Positions 48,988 to 57,717 of a DNA stretch of 64,000 nt are shown piece after piece (within the stretch, counting starts at the first letter, position 1; the number at the start of each line of letters is the position of its first letter). The notes under the pieces are model-generated. The model saw only the letters and a program-made list of their open reading frames with translations. It made no database searches and was not told the origin of the DNA. Origin of the DNA: G963668185 sp963668185 (GTDB lineage Bacteria; Chloroflexota; Dehalococcoidia; Lucifugimonadales; G963668185); assembly GCA_963668185.1 (NCBI GenBank), contig OY764162.1, positions 2,046,001-2,110,000 on the forward strand. The letters are read 5' to 3'. Both the position numbers and the translations under genes were made by a program.

Positions 48988-49040
48988 CTGTCATTCCGAA
49001 CGAAGTGAGGAATCCAAAAGCATGGCCGGAAAACAACGCC
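48988..49040 (-). repeat. 53-bp inverted repeat, right copy (repeat E)
   Basis: Reverse-complement partner of 44788-44840. Its presence in frame lengthens the neighbouring open reading frame artificially. A further E-type fragment (GATTCTTCGCTTCGCTCAGA) lies at 49082-49101. Confidence 0.8.
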
Positions 49041-49101
49041 CTGAATACTACGTGTACATCTTCTCCTGAAGAGAGGCCTTTGATTCTTCGCTTCGCTCAG
49101 A

Positions 49102-49130
49102 ATGACAGGTGAACTGTGCAGGGTTATAGA
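49102..49130 (+). promoter_or_regulatory. probable pdxA promoter using a repeat-derived -35
   Basis: ATGACA (49102-49107), 17-bp spacer, TATAGA (49125-49130). The -35 is the ATGACA end of a repeat E fragment, so the repeat appears to have supplied it. The leader to ATG 49177 is about 40 nt. Confidence 0.45.
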
Positions 49131-49176
49131 ATCGGCGTGAAGAACGTCCGGCGCCGGACTTTGAGGAGGACTTCAC

Positions 49177-50181
49177 ATGAATGACAAGCCGCTGGTGGGA
49201 ATCACGATGGGCGATCCGGCGGGGATCGGGGCGGAGGTGATCGCGAAGGCTCTGCGTGAGGGCGGAGTGCACGACTCGTGCCGGCCGTTCGTGATCGGCA
49301 GCGCGGCGGCGATGGCGGCGGCGGTCGAAGTCATCGGCGGCGGTGCGGACGTGCGGCGCATCGCGGAGGCGGGCGAGGCGTCGGGGGACACCGGGGCGAT
49401 CGAGGTGCTCGATCTCGGTAATTTGAAGTATGCGCGTATCGAGATCGGGAAGGTTTCGGCGGATGCGGGGCGAGCGTCGGTGGAGTGGGTGCTGAGGGCC
49501 GGGGAGCTTGCGGCGGCAGGCGAGATCGCGGCGATAGCGACGGCGCCGATCAACAAGGAGGCGGCGCGGCTGGCGGGGTACGAGGACGTGGGCCACATGG
49601 AGATATTCCAGAGCCAGACCGGGGCGTCGAACGTGGCGACGATGCTGATGGCGGGCCAACTGCGGGTGGTGCACCTGACGACGCACCGGTCGCTGCGCCG
49701 CGCGTGCGACTACGTGACGACGGAGAACGTGCTGGCCAAGACGATGCTGACGCACGAGCACTTCGTGGCGTGGGGGTTCCCCGCGCCGAGGATCGCGGTG
49801 GCGGCGTTGAACCCGCACGCGAGCGACGGCGGGCTAATCGGCGACGAGGAGGCGCGGGAGATCGCGCCGGCGATCGAGGCGGCGCGAGCGCAGGGCGCGG
49901 ACGTGACCGGGCCGGTGCCTGCGGACACCGTGTTCAACCAAGCGATCGACGGACGGTACGACGCGGCGCTGGCGATGTACCACGACCAGGGGCACGTGGC
50001 GATCAAGGTGCACGACTGGGCGCGAAGCGTGAGCGTGAACCTGGGCCTGCCGTTCATCCGGACGTCGGTGGACCACGGAACGGCGTTCGACATCGCCGGC
50101 AAGGGCGCGGCGGACCACCGGAGCATGCTGGAGGCCATCGGCGTAGCGGTGGACCTGGCGGCGGAGGGCCGGCTGCGGTAG
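49177..50181 (+). CDS. pdxA: 4-hydroxythreonine-4-phosphate dehydrogenase family protein
   Basis: 334 residues, ATG at 49177 after GAGGAGG. GITMGDPAGIGAEVIAKAL begins the PdxA fold; the metal and substrate residues lie in TTHRSLRRACDYV, AALNPHASDGGLIGDEE and YHDQGHVAIKVHD, with FIRTSVDHGTAFDIAGKG at the C-terminus. PdxA oxidises 4-phosphohydroxy-L-threonine in vitamin B6 synthesis, but PdxA2-type relatives oxidise D-threonate or D-erythronate phosphates. No kinase is adjacent to decide. Convergent with the dapA-like gene, 4 bp between stops. Confidence 0.9.
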   Translation: MNDKPLVGITMGDPAGIGAEVIAKALREGGVHDSCRPFVIGSAAAMAAAVEVIGGGADVRRIAEAGEASGDTGAIEVLDLGNLKYARIEIGKVSADAGRASVEWVLRAGELAAAGEIAAIATAPINKEAARLAGYEDVGHMEIFQSQTGASNVATMLMAGQLRVVHLTTHRSLRRACDYVTTENVLAKTMLTHEHFVAWGFPAPRIAVAALNPHASDGGLIGDEEAREIAPAIEAARAQGADVTGPVPADTVFNQAIDGRYDAALAMYHDQGHVAIKVHDWARSVSVNLGLPFIRTSVDHGTAFDIAGKGAADHRSMLEAIGVAVDLAAEGRLR

Positions 50182-50185
50182 GGCG

Positions 50186-51118
50186 CTACTCCAGCAGGCC
50201 GAGCTTCCGCAGGATTGGCGGCAGCGCCTGCTTTTCGTCCTCCGTCAACTCTCGCATTGGCCGGGACATCGTCCCGTGATCGATGACGCCCAGCATGGCC
50301 AGCGACGCCTTCATCGACGCCACGTTGTTCGAGTTGGCGCTCCCGCCCTTTGCGACGGCCTGCAGCGCCCCTGAGGCCAGCAGTATCTCGTCGCAGCGCT
50401 GGGCCGTCTCCTCGTCGCCGGCCGCGCCGGCCTCCCAGCCCTTGACGGAGGCCGCCGCCAGCAGGTTCGCGATGCCCGGAATCACGCCGTGCACGCCGAT
50501 TGCGCGGGCGACGCCGATCCGGTGCGTGGAGCCGATGAAGCGGTACAGCGTCGCGCCGCTCTCAGCGATCCGTGTGTTCAGTTCGGCGAGCGCCTCGCCC
50601 GCCCCGGAGCTGTCCTTGATCCCAACCACGGCGCCCTCTTCGGCAAGCCTTGCCACGGTCGCAGGGGCAACCGCCGTCTTCACCGTCTGCGGGATGTTGT
50701 AGATCCACAGAGGCGCGTCCAGGCTGTCCCGGATGTGCCGGTAGTGGTCCAGCAGCTCGTCCTGCCCGCTGGGGTAGTAGTAGGGCGGAGTGGCCGCGAC
50801 GCCTGTCGCGCCGGTCTCCCGGGCCGACAGCCCAAGGCGCACCGTCGCGTCCGTGCCCGGCCCGGAGACGTTCGCGATCACAGGAACGCGGCCGTTGACC
50901 TCGTCCACGACCGCCTCGATGTTACGCAACCGCTCGGAGTGGGTGAAGTTCGCGAACTCGCCGGTCGTGCCGGAGGCCCAGATGCCGTGCACCCCGGCGT
51001 CCAGCAGGTGGTTGACCAGGCGACGCAGCGAGCCGATGTCCTGGTTGCCGCCGGGCATCAGCGGCGTCAGGATCGGGACCACCACCCCTTCGATTGCGTG
51101 ACCGTTCGATGAGACCAT
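50186..51118 (-). CDS. dihydrodipicolinate synthase/N-acetylneuraminate lyase family aldolase
   Basis: 310 residues, ATG at 51118. TIM-barrel class I aldolase: GIWASGTTGEFANFTHSER, PPYYYPSGQDELLDHYRHI, the Schiff-base lysine in VVGIKDSSG (about 164) and the tyrosine in LWIYNIPQT (about 137). The TTGEF motif is usual for the family that binds pyruvate. It is the last gene of a long run containing molybdenum hydroxylase subunits, not lysine genes, so a catabolic aldolase is more likely than DapA itself. Confidence 0.85.
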   Translation of the reverse strand: MVSSNGHAIEGVVVPILTPLMPGGNQDIGSLRRLVNHLLDAGVHGIWASGTTGEFANFTHSERLRNIEAVVDEVNGRVPVIANVSGPGTDATVRLGLSARETGATGVAATPPYYYPSGQDELLDHYRHIRDSLDAPLWIYNIPQTVKTAVAPATVARLAEEGAVVGIKDSSGAGEALAELNTRIAESGATLYRFIGSTHRIGVARAIGVHGVIPGIANLLAAASVKGWEAGAAGDEETAQRCDEILLASGALQAVAKGGSANSNNVASMKASLAMLGVIDHGTMSRPMRELTEDEKQALPPILRKLGLLE

Positions 51119-51121
51119 TCG

Positions 51122-51385
51122 TTATCCTCCGCCTATCGCCGGCAGGAAATGCACCTCGCTGTTCTCGCGCACCTTCTCCAGCAGGCCCAGCGGCGTTATC
51201 TCGCCGTCCACCGCTACCGCGATGTTTGGCTTGATCCGCCCGTCATCGACGAGGCGGTCCTTGACTCCCGGGTGCTCCGCCTCCAGGTTGTCCACGATCT
51301 GCCTCACCGTCGAGCCGGCCACCTCGACGCGGTCCTTGCCGCCCGTCAGCGGCTGCATCAGCGAAGGGACGAAGACCAGCGCCAT
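51122..51385 (-). CDS. MoaD/ThiS-family sulfur-carrier-like protein
   Basis: 87 residues, ATG at 51385. Beta-grasp ubiquitin-like fold: VFVPSLMQPLTGGKDRVEV, VRQIVDNLEAEHPGVKD, IAVAVDGEITPL and a C-terminal end VHFLPAIGGG. The Gly-Gly tail is what is activated and loaded with sulfur in MoaD and ThiS. Length is normal, and only 3 bp separate it from the aldolase gene. Placed beside molybdenum hydroxylase genes, a role in molybdopterin sulfur supply is likely. The extra Gly after the GG pair is a small oddity. Confidence 0.82.
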   Translation of the reverse strand: MALVFVPSLMQPLTGGKDRVEVAGSTVRQIVDNLEAEHPGVKDRLVDDGRIKPNIAVAVDGEITPLGLLEKVRENSEVHFLPAIGGG

Positions 51386-51390
51386 GCTAA

Positions 51391-53652
51391 CTAACCCGTC
51401 CCGTTGCCCGTGGCCGCCACGATCGCGGCGGGGTTCATCGGCAACTGCGTCATGCGAACGCCCGTCGCCGAGGCCACGGCGTTCGCCATCGCTGCGGGCG
51501 GCGGCACGATAGAGGCCTCGCCCACGCCGCGCACGCCGAACGGGTGGCCGGGATTCGGCACCTCCACGATCACCGTGTCGATCATCGGCAGGTCAAGCGA
51601 GATCGGCATCCGGTAGTCCAGGAACGTGCCGTTGGCAAGGTCGCCGTCGTCCCTGTAGTAGTACTCCTCGTTCAGCGCCCAGCCGATGCCCTGCACGCTT
51701 CCGCCCTGCATCTGGCCTTCGACGTAGCTCGGATGTATGGCCTTCCCCGCGTCCTGCGCCATCGTGAAGCGAAGCACGTCCACCTTGCCCGTCTCCGGGT
51801 CAACCTCCACGTCCGCGATCGCCCCGGCGAACGAGCCGCCGACGCCCCTCGGGTTCACCGACGCCCTTCCGACGATTGGCCCGCCGGTGGCGTCCATCTG
51901 CTCGGCGACCTCGGCGAAGGTCATGCTCAGCTCGGGGTCCGTCTTGGACCGTACCTCGGCGTCAACATACTCCACAGAGTCCGCGTCCACGTCCCATATC
52001 TGCGCGGCGCGCTCGACCATCTGCCGCTTCACGTCGTGCGCCGCCTCGTACGCCGCCCATCCGGTGGCGAACGTGGTGCGGCTCCCGTCGGTCTGCGCCG
52101 TGTACCCGACCGAGTCGGTGTCCACGACCTGCGGGTTGATCCGCATGACGTCCACGCCGAGCACCTCTGCCGCCTGCATGGCGATCGACGTCCTGGTGCC
52201 CCCGATGTCCGCGGACCCTTCGACGAGGTTCATCGTCCCGTCCGCAGTCACCGAGATCGTGCAGGCGGACGGCTCGCCGATGTTGAACCAGAAGCCGACG
52301 GCCACGCCCCGGCCGCGGTTCTCGCCCTCCAGGGGCGCGCTGTAGTGCGGATGGTTCTTGAGCGCCTCCAGCACCTCCACGCAGCCAATCCGTGGGAATG
52401 GCGGCCCGATCACGCGCTGGGTGCCCTCTTTGGACGCGTTCTTGATGCGGAAGTCCAGCCTGTCCATGCCGACCTTGTCGGCGAGCTGGTCGATGAGCTG
52501 CTCTACCGCGAACGCGGCCATGGGAGCGCCCGGCGCCCTGTACGCCGCCGTCTTGGGCTTGTTCACGACCACGTCGTACCCATCGACGACCGCGTTGCCC
52601 ACGTCGTAGGCGGCGAACACCGTCATCGCTCCGGCGATCACGAGCGAGCCGGGGAAGGCGCCTGCCTCGTAGGCCAGGTACGCCTCCGCGGCGGTGATCC
52701 TGCCGTCCTTCGTCGCCCCGATCCTGGCGTTGATGTACGAGCCCGGCGTGGGCCCCGTGCCCTCGAAGACCTCCTGCCGGTTCATCACGATCTTCACCGG
52801 CCGGCCGGTCTTCCGCGACAGTATCGCCGCGACAGGCTCCAAGTATATCTCCGTCTTGCCGCCGAAGCCTCCGCCGATTTCGAGCGTGGTAACCTTCACC
52901 TGCGAGACCGGAATGCCCAGGATCTCCGCCGTGCGGTCCCGCACCAGGAAGCCGCCCTGCGTGCTGCACCAGACGTGTACTCGGCCGTCCTCGTTCCAAA
53001 GCACCGTGCAGGGGTGCGGCTCGATGTACCCCTGGTGGACCGTCTTCGTGTAGAACTCGCCCTCGACCACCTCATCGGCCTCGGCGAACCCCGCGTCCAC
53101 GTCTCCGAGCACCTGCTTGAAGTGCTCCGCGACGTTGCTGACCTTGTCGGTCTGCTCTCCGAGGGACTTCGTCATGAGGTCGTCGTGGAGAATCGGGGCG
53201 TCGTCCTTCATCGCCTCGGGCGCGGTCAGGACCGCCGGCAGCACCTCGTAGTCCACGTCGATCAGGTCCAGCGCCTCTTCCGCGACGTGAGCGCTGACCG
53301 CCGCCACTCCCGCGATCGCGTGACCCACGTACCAAGCCTTCTTGTCGGCCAGTATGTTGTCGCGCTTGTACTTGATGCCCCGGTCGTCGCTTGCGGGGAG
53401 GTCTGCCGCCGTAACCACGGCCTTCACTCCCGGCAGCGCTTCGGCCCTCGACGTATCGATCGACCTGATGTTGGCGTGCGCGTGGGGGCTCCGCAGGATC
53501 TTGCCGTGGAGAGCGCCGGAGGCCTGGTAGTCCGCGCCGTACTTGGCCCGCCCGGTCACCTTGTCGGCGCCGTCGTGCCTCACGGGGCGCGATCCCAGCA
53601 CGTTGTACTCGCCGGTCTTCAGAACTACGTTTGGCTCATACGTGGTTGTCAT
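51391..53652 (-). CDS. molybdenum hydroxylase large subunit, copy L1
   Basis: 753 residues, ATG at 53652. Xanthine-dehydrogenase/CoxL fold: molybdopterin region GGGFGGKTEIYLEP, active-site loop AAYRAPGAPMAAFAVEQLID, and the C-terminal catalytic Glu in GVRGVGEASIVPPPAAMANAV. The loop AYRAPGAP is not the AYxCSFR of CO dehydrogenase. The protein aligns in order with the next gene (L2), with near-identical opening phrases (RPVRHDGADKVTGRAKYGAD), so the pair is a tandem duplication. No FeS or FAD subunit of its own follows it; it must use the shared ones or act alone. Confidence 0.9.
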   Translation of the reverse strand: MTTTYEPNVVLKTGEYNVLGSRPVRHDGADKVTGRAKYGADYQASGALHGKILRSPHAHANIRSIDTSRAEALPGVKAVVTAADLPASDDRGIKYKRDNILADKKAWYVGHAIAGVAAVSAHVAEEALDLIDVDYEVLPAVLTAPEAMKDDAPILHDDLMTKSLGEQTDKVSNVAEHFKQVLGDVDAGFAEADEVVEGEFYTKTVHQGYIEPHPCTVLWNEDGRVHVWCSTQGGFLVRDRTAEILGIPVSQVKVTTLEIGGGFGGKTEIYLEPVAAILSRKTGRPVKIVMNRQEVFEGTGPTPGSYINARIGATKDGRITAAEAYLAYEAGAFPGSLVIAGAMTVFAAYDVGNAVVDGYDVVVNKPKTAAYRAPGAPMAAFAVEQLIDQLADKVGMDRLDFRIKNASKEGTQRVIGPPFPRIGCVEVLEALKNHPHYSAPLEGENRGRGVAVGFWFNIGEPSACTISVTADGTMNLVEGSADIGGTRTSIAMQAAEVLGVDVMRINPQVVDTDSVGYTAQTDGSRTTFATGWAAYEAAHDVKRQMVERAAQIWDVDADSVEYVDAEVRSKTDPELSMTFAEVAEQMDATGGPIVGRASVNPRGVGGSFAGAIADVEVDPETGKVDVLRFTMAQDAGKAIHPSYVEGQMQGGSVQGIGWALNEEYYYRDDGDLANGTFLDYRMPISLDLPMIDTVIVEVPNPGHPFGVRGVGEASIVPPPAAMANAVASATGVRMTQLPMNPAAIVAATGNGTG

Positions 53653-53765
53653 GCTCTCTCCTCTCCAAAGTACGAAGGCGACCCCAACGGCCGCCTTCGC
53701 TCGGTTCTCTTAACGGATTCGCGCCGTCTCGTGCGGCCCCATTGCCACCCAACCGGGTTGGCGCA

Positions 53766-56066
53766 TTACGATCCGTTGACCTCCTGTATCGCCTCGGTCA
53801 CTGCGACCGGATTCATCGGCAGATGCGTCAGCCTCGCGCCTACGGCCTGGTTGATCGCGTTGGCAAGCGCGGCGGGAGGCGGAACGATCGACGCCTCGCC
53901 AACCCCTCGCACGCCGAACGGGTGGCCGGGGTTAGGCACCTCCACGATCACCGTGTCGATCATGGGCAGGTCCAGCGACGTCGGCATGCGGTAGTCCAGG
54001 AACGTGCTGTTGTTCATCCGGCCATCGTCGCCGTAGAAGTACTCTTCGTTGAGGCCCCATCCAATGCCCTGGACGCTGCCGCCCTGTATCTGCCCTTCCA
54101 CGTAGCTCGGGTGAATCGCCTTTCCGGCGTCCTGGAAGGCGGTGAACCTCAGCACCTCCACCTTGCCCGTCTCCGGATCGATCTCCACGTCCACGATGTT
54201 GCCGGCGAACGAGCCGCCCACGCCCTTCGGATCGACCGACGCGCTGCCCACGACCGGCCCGCCGGTATCGGCCAGCCTGGACGCAAGGTCCTTGAACGAC
54301 ATGCTCAGTTCGGGGTCGGCCTTCGAGCGGACCTCACCTTCCGCGAACTCGATCGAGTCTTCGTCAACGTCCCAGATCGCCGCCGCCCTGCTTACCAACT
54401 GCCGCTTGACGTCCTGCGCGGCTTCGTGCGCCGCCCAGCCCGTCGCGAAGGTGGTGCGGCTGCCGCCGGTCACGCCCGTGTAGCCGATCGAGTCGGTGTC
54501 GACCACGGTCGGATGCACGTCCTCCGCGTCGATGCCCAGCACCTCGGCGGCCTGCATCGCTATCGAGGCGCGCGTCCCGCCAATATCCGTGGAGCCTTCG
54601 ATCAGGTTGATCGTGCCGTCCGGATTGACCGCGATGTCGCAGCTTGAAGCCATGCCGGCGTTGAACCAGAACCCCACCGCGACGCCCCGGCCGCGATTGG
54701 GGCCTTCGACGGGCGTCTCGTAATGTGGATGGTCTCTCATGGCTTCGAGGACCTCGACCAGTCCGATCCTCGGGTACAGCAGCCCGCTCGCCATCCGGGT
54801 GCCCTCTTTGGCGGCGTTGTTCAGCCGGAACTCGATCGGATCCACGCCGAGCTTGTCCGCGAGTTCGTCCACCACCGTCTCCGTCGCGAAAGACGCGTTC
54901 GTGGACCCCGGCGCCCTGTAGGCCGCGGTCTTCGGCTTGTTAACGACCACGTCGTACCCGTCGATCAACAGGTTCGGTATGTCGTACGCGGCGAACACGC
55001 ATCGAGCGCCCGCTCCGACCGGGGAACCGGGGAACGCGCCCGCCTCGAACGCGAGGTAGGCGTGCGCGGCGGTAATCTTGCCGTCGTTGGTGGCGCCCAT
55101 CTTCATCTTCATGTACGAGCCGGGCGTGGGGCCAGTGCCCTCGAACACGTCCGCCCTGCTCATGACCATCTTGACCGGGTGGCCGCTCTTGCGAGACAGG
55201 AGCGCGGCCACAGGCTCCAGATAAACGTTGATCTTGCCGCCGAACCCGCCCCCGATCTCCATTGGGGTGACCTTGATCTTCGATTCCGGCATGTCCAGGA
55301 TCTGCGCCATGGAGGAGCGGACGGTGAATGCGCCCTGCGTGCTCGTCCAGACGTGCAGCCGGCCGTCCTCGTTCCACAGCGCCGTGCACGGATGCGGCTC
55401 GATGTAGCCCTGGTGGACCGTCTCCGTGGTGAACTCCTTTTCGACGACCACGTCGGCCTCGGCGAGGCCCTTCTCCAGTTCGCCAAGCACGTGCTGGAAG
55501 TGCGACGCGACGTTGCTGGGCTTGTCCCCTGTCTCGCCGAACTCCTCGGTACGCAGGCCCTCGTGAAGGATGGAAGCGCCGTCGGCCATCGCCTCCTGGG
55601 CATCGAGCACCGGGGGCAGTACTTCATACTCGACGTCGATCAGCCCCACGGCCTCTCCGGCGATATGGGGGCTGGTTGCCGCCACTCCCGCGACGACGTG
55701 GCCCTTGTAAAGCGCCTTGTCCGACGCGAGGACGTTGCCGCGCATGAACGCGATGTTGCCCGTCGTCTCGCCAAGATCGACCAAGCCTTCAGGCCCGTCC
55801 TTCGCAAAGTCGCCTGCCGTTACGACGGCCTCCACGCCGGGCAGGGCCTCCGCCCTGGACGTGTCTATGGACTTGATCCGCGCGTGGGCGTGCGGGCTCC
55901 TCAGCGCCGCGCCGTGCAAGAGGCCCACGGTGCTGAAGTCGGCGCCGTACTTCGCGCGGCCCGTCACCTTGTCGGCCCCGTCGTGCCGGACGGGACGCGT
56001 ACCGATCACCCGGTACTTGCCCGTCTCCAGCACCATGTTGGGTTCGTACGTGGCGGTCATGTTCAA
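53766..56066 (-). CDS. molybdenum hydroxylase large subunit, copy L2
   Basis: 766 residues, ATG at 56066. Same fold as L1 with GGGFGGKINVYLEP, AAYRAPGSTNASFATETVVD in the active-site loop and VGEASIVPPPAALANAINQ at the end. The loop differs from L1 (GSTNAS versus GAPMAA), so the two may take different substrates. It lies 4 bp after the [2Fe-2S] gene and 113 bp before L1; the gap carries no gene. Together the FAD, [2Fe-2S], L2 and L1 genes form one operon. Confidence 0.9.
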   Translation of the reverse strand: MNMTATYEPNMVLETGKYRVIGTRPVRHDGADKVTGRAKYGADFSTVGLLHGAALRSPHAHARIKSIDTSRAEALPGVEAVVTAGDFAKDGPEGLVDLGETTGNIAFMRGNVLASDKALYKGHVVAGVAATSPHIAGEAVGLIDVEYEVLPPVLDAQEAMADGASILHEGLRTEEFGETGDKPSNVASHFQHVLGELEKGLAEADVVVEKEFTTETVHQGYIEPHPCTALWNEDGRLHVWTSTQGAFTVRSSMAQILDMPESKIKVTPMEIGGGFGGKINVYLEPVAALLSRKSGHPVKMVMSRADVFEGTGPTPGSYMKMKMGATNDGKITAAHAYLAFEAGAFPGSPVGAGARCVFAAYDIPNLLIDGYDVVVNKPKTAAYRAPGSTNASFATETVVDELADKLGVDPIEFRLNNAAKEGTRMASGLLYPRIGLVEVLEAMRDHPHYETPVEGPNRGRGVAVGFWFNAGMASSCDIAVNPDGTINLIEGSTDIGGTRASIAMQAAEVLGIDAEDVHPTVVDTDSIGYTGVTGGSRTTFATGWAAHEAAQDVKRQLVSRAAAIWDVDEDSIEFAEGEVRSKADPELSMSFKDLASRLADTGGPVVGSASVDPKGVGGSFAGNIVDVEIDPETGKVEVLRFTAFQDAGKAIHPSYVEGQIQGGSVQGIGWGLNEEYFYGDDGRMNNSTFLDYRMPTSLDLPMIDTVIVEVPNPGHPFGVRGVGEASIVPPPAALANAINQAVGARLTHLPMNPVAVTEAIQEVNGS

Positions 56067-56070
56067 CCCC

Positions 56071-56547
56071 CTAGGCGCTCATCCGGCCCGCTGCGTCCAT
56101 CACCGCCCTCACGATCTTGTCGTATCCGGTGCACCGGCACAGGTTCCCGGCCAGCCACTCGCGAATGCGGTGCTCCGAGGGATTCGGCTCCTTCTCCAGC
56201 AGATCCTTGGACGCCACGATGAATCCGGGCGTGCAGATACCGCACTGCAGCGCGGCGTTCTCCAAGAACGCCTGCTGGATCGGGTGCAGGCCGGCCGGGG
56301 TGGCGACGCCCTCGATAGTGGTGATGTCGCGGCCCTCGGCTTCCACGCCCAGGACCAGGCAGGAGTCCACGATGCGGCCGTCCATGACGACCGTGCAGGC
56401 GCCGCAGTTGCCGTCGTTGCAGCCTTCCTTCGTTCCGGTCAACTGGAGGATGTCTCGAAGGCTTTCCAGCAGGCTCTGCCTGGGTTCGCACAGGAAGTCC
56501 ACTTCCTCGCCGTTGATTCTTGTCTGAACGTAAGTCTTGGCGGGCAT
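56071..56547 (-). CDS. molybdenum hydroxylase [2Fe-2S] subunit
   Basis: 158 residues from ATG at 56547, chosen because GAGAGAGGAC precedes it; 34 further in-frame codons upstream are not family-like. Plant-type cluster GTKEGCNDGNCGACTVVMDG with DSC, and the helical cluster LQCGICTPGF and NLCRCTGYDK. Canonical CoxS/YagT type. It probably serves both large subunits. Cytoplasmic. Confidence 0.92.
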   Translation of the reverse strand: MPAKTYVQTRINGEEVDFLCEPRQSLLESLRDILQLTGTKEGCNDGNCGACTVVMDGRIVDSCLVLGVEAEGRDITTIEGVATPAGLHPIQQAFLENAALQCGICTPGFIVASKDLLEKEPNPSEHRIREWLAGNLCRCTGYDKIVRAVMDAAGRMSA

Positions 56548-56585
56548 GTAATGTCCTCTCTCTGGGTCCGTGTACTTGCGGTTGA

Positions 56586-57461
56586 CTATGCGCTGGCCTG
56601 CGCGCGCTCGATGGCGGTCAGCAGGGCGCGGCGGGTAAGCACCTCGCACAGATGCTGGCGGTACTCGATGGTGCCGCGCATGTCCGTAATGGGCCTGGCG
56701 GCGTCGCGAGCCAGCCCGGAGGCGATGCGCACAGTCTCTTCGTTGGCCGGCTTGCCTGCCATGGCGTCTCCGGCTTCCTGTACGAACAGCGGCGTCGGCG
56801 CAACGGATGCCAGGGAAACGCGGGCCGATTCGATGTTCCCGTTGTCGAGCGTGACCGAAACCCCGGCGCCTGCGACCGCGATGTCCATCTCATTCCTCGG
56901 AATGAACCTGATGTAGCGTGCGCCGGAGTGTGGCGCGGGCGGAGTGAAGTGGACCGAGACGAGAATCTCGCCCAGGCCCAGGACGTTCTGCCGAACGCCG
57001 GTGCAGAAGTCCTCCACGGGCACCTGCCGATCGCCGTCCGGGCCGGCGATGTTGGCCACGCCGCCCAGCGCGATCATGATCGGAATGGAGTCGCCGCTCG
57101 GCGTGGCGTTGCAGAGGTTGCCCCCAAGCGAGGCCCTGCCCTGGATCTGCGTACCGCCGATCAGGGACGCCGCGTCGATCAGGCCGGGATACGCCGCGCT
57201 CACGGCCTCATTGCCGTAGATCTTGTAGCAGGGAACCGCCGCCCCGATGGTGAGGCCCGTGCCGGGGTTGTAGGAGATCTCGTTCAGTTCGGGCACGCCC
57301 TTCACGTCCACCACCAGGTCAGGCGTGAGCACCTTCGCCCTGAGGTGGACCAGCAGGTCGGTCCCTCCCGCCAGCGCGCGCGCGCCTCCTTCTCCGGCGC
57401 CAGCCATGAGGTTGACAGCCTCCCGTACCGTCTGCGGGTGAGCATAGTCAATCCACTTCAA
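56586..57461 (-). CDS. molybdenum hydroxylase FAD subunit (CoxM type)
   Basis: 291 residues from a TTG at 57461 with AAGGAGGAG just upstream; the frame beyond has no good signal. PCMH-type FAD fold: ARALAGGTDLLVHLRA, TIGAAVPCYKIYG, GGTQIQGRASLGGNLCNATPSGDSIPIM. There is no cysteine-rich [4Fe-4S] insert, unlike the subunit at 27395, so this is the ordinary CoxM form. First gene of the XDH operon, 255 bp after the carrier-like gene. Confidence 0.9.
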   Translation of the reverse strand: MKWIDYAHPQTVREAVNLMAGAGEGGARALAGGTDLLVHLRAKVLTPDLVVDVKGVPELNEISYNPGTGLTIGAAVPCYKIYGNEAVSAAYPGLIDAASLIGGTQIQGRASLGGNLCNATPSGDSIPIMIALGGVANIAGPDGDRQVPVEDFCTGVRQNVLGLGEILVSVHFTPPAPHSGARYIRFIPRNEMDIAVAGAGVSVTLDNGNIESARVSLASVAPTPLFVQEAGDAMAGKPANEETVRIASGLARDAARPITDMRGTIEYRQHLCEVLTRRALLTAIERAQASA

Positions 57462-57666
57462 TTGGCTCCTCCTTGTTCTCGAATCGCTCTTTGGTCTGTA
57501 ACTGTTGCGGGTGCTCGATAGCTGTATCGGCACACGCACCCCGGCGTTGGCTCGCCTTCCCTGCCCGGCTGAAAAGTTGGCTTCACGTCAAGCCGTATCG
57601 TGCGCATTCGCAGGGCCGGGGCGCCTGTGCGCAAGGCAAGGCCAGTTGCCTGTTAGAGGCGCGCGC

Positions 57667-57696
57667 AGTATATCAGACAGGCCACACGGCCAACAA
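57667..57696 (-). promoter_or_regulatory. probable promoter of the FAD/FeS/L2/L1 operon
   Basis: Minus strand: TTGTTG (57691-57696), 18-bp spacer, TATACT (57667-57672). It lies 21 bp past the carrier-like gene stop, and leaves a ~200-nt leader before TTG 57461. The leader (57462-57660) has GC-rich stems but no riboswitch that I recognise. Confidence 0.45.
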
Positions 57697-57717
57697 CGCG
57701 AAGGCCAGACCTGTCCC

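Noticed and set aside
51544..53994. 816-codon plus-strand frame opposite hydroxylase L1
   Set aside because: Antisense shadow with biased composition; its end merges with antisense of L2.
51391..56066. Aerobic carbon monoxide dehydrogenase
   Set aside because: The catalytic loop of both large subunits reads AYRAPG, not AYxCSFR, so form I CO dehydrogenase is not supported.
57462..57660. Riboswitch (molybdenum-cofactor or cobalamin type) in the ~200-nt leader of the hydroxylase operon
   Set aside because: GC-rich stems are present, but I could not match conserved core bases of a known class; a covariance-model search would be needed.
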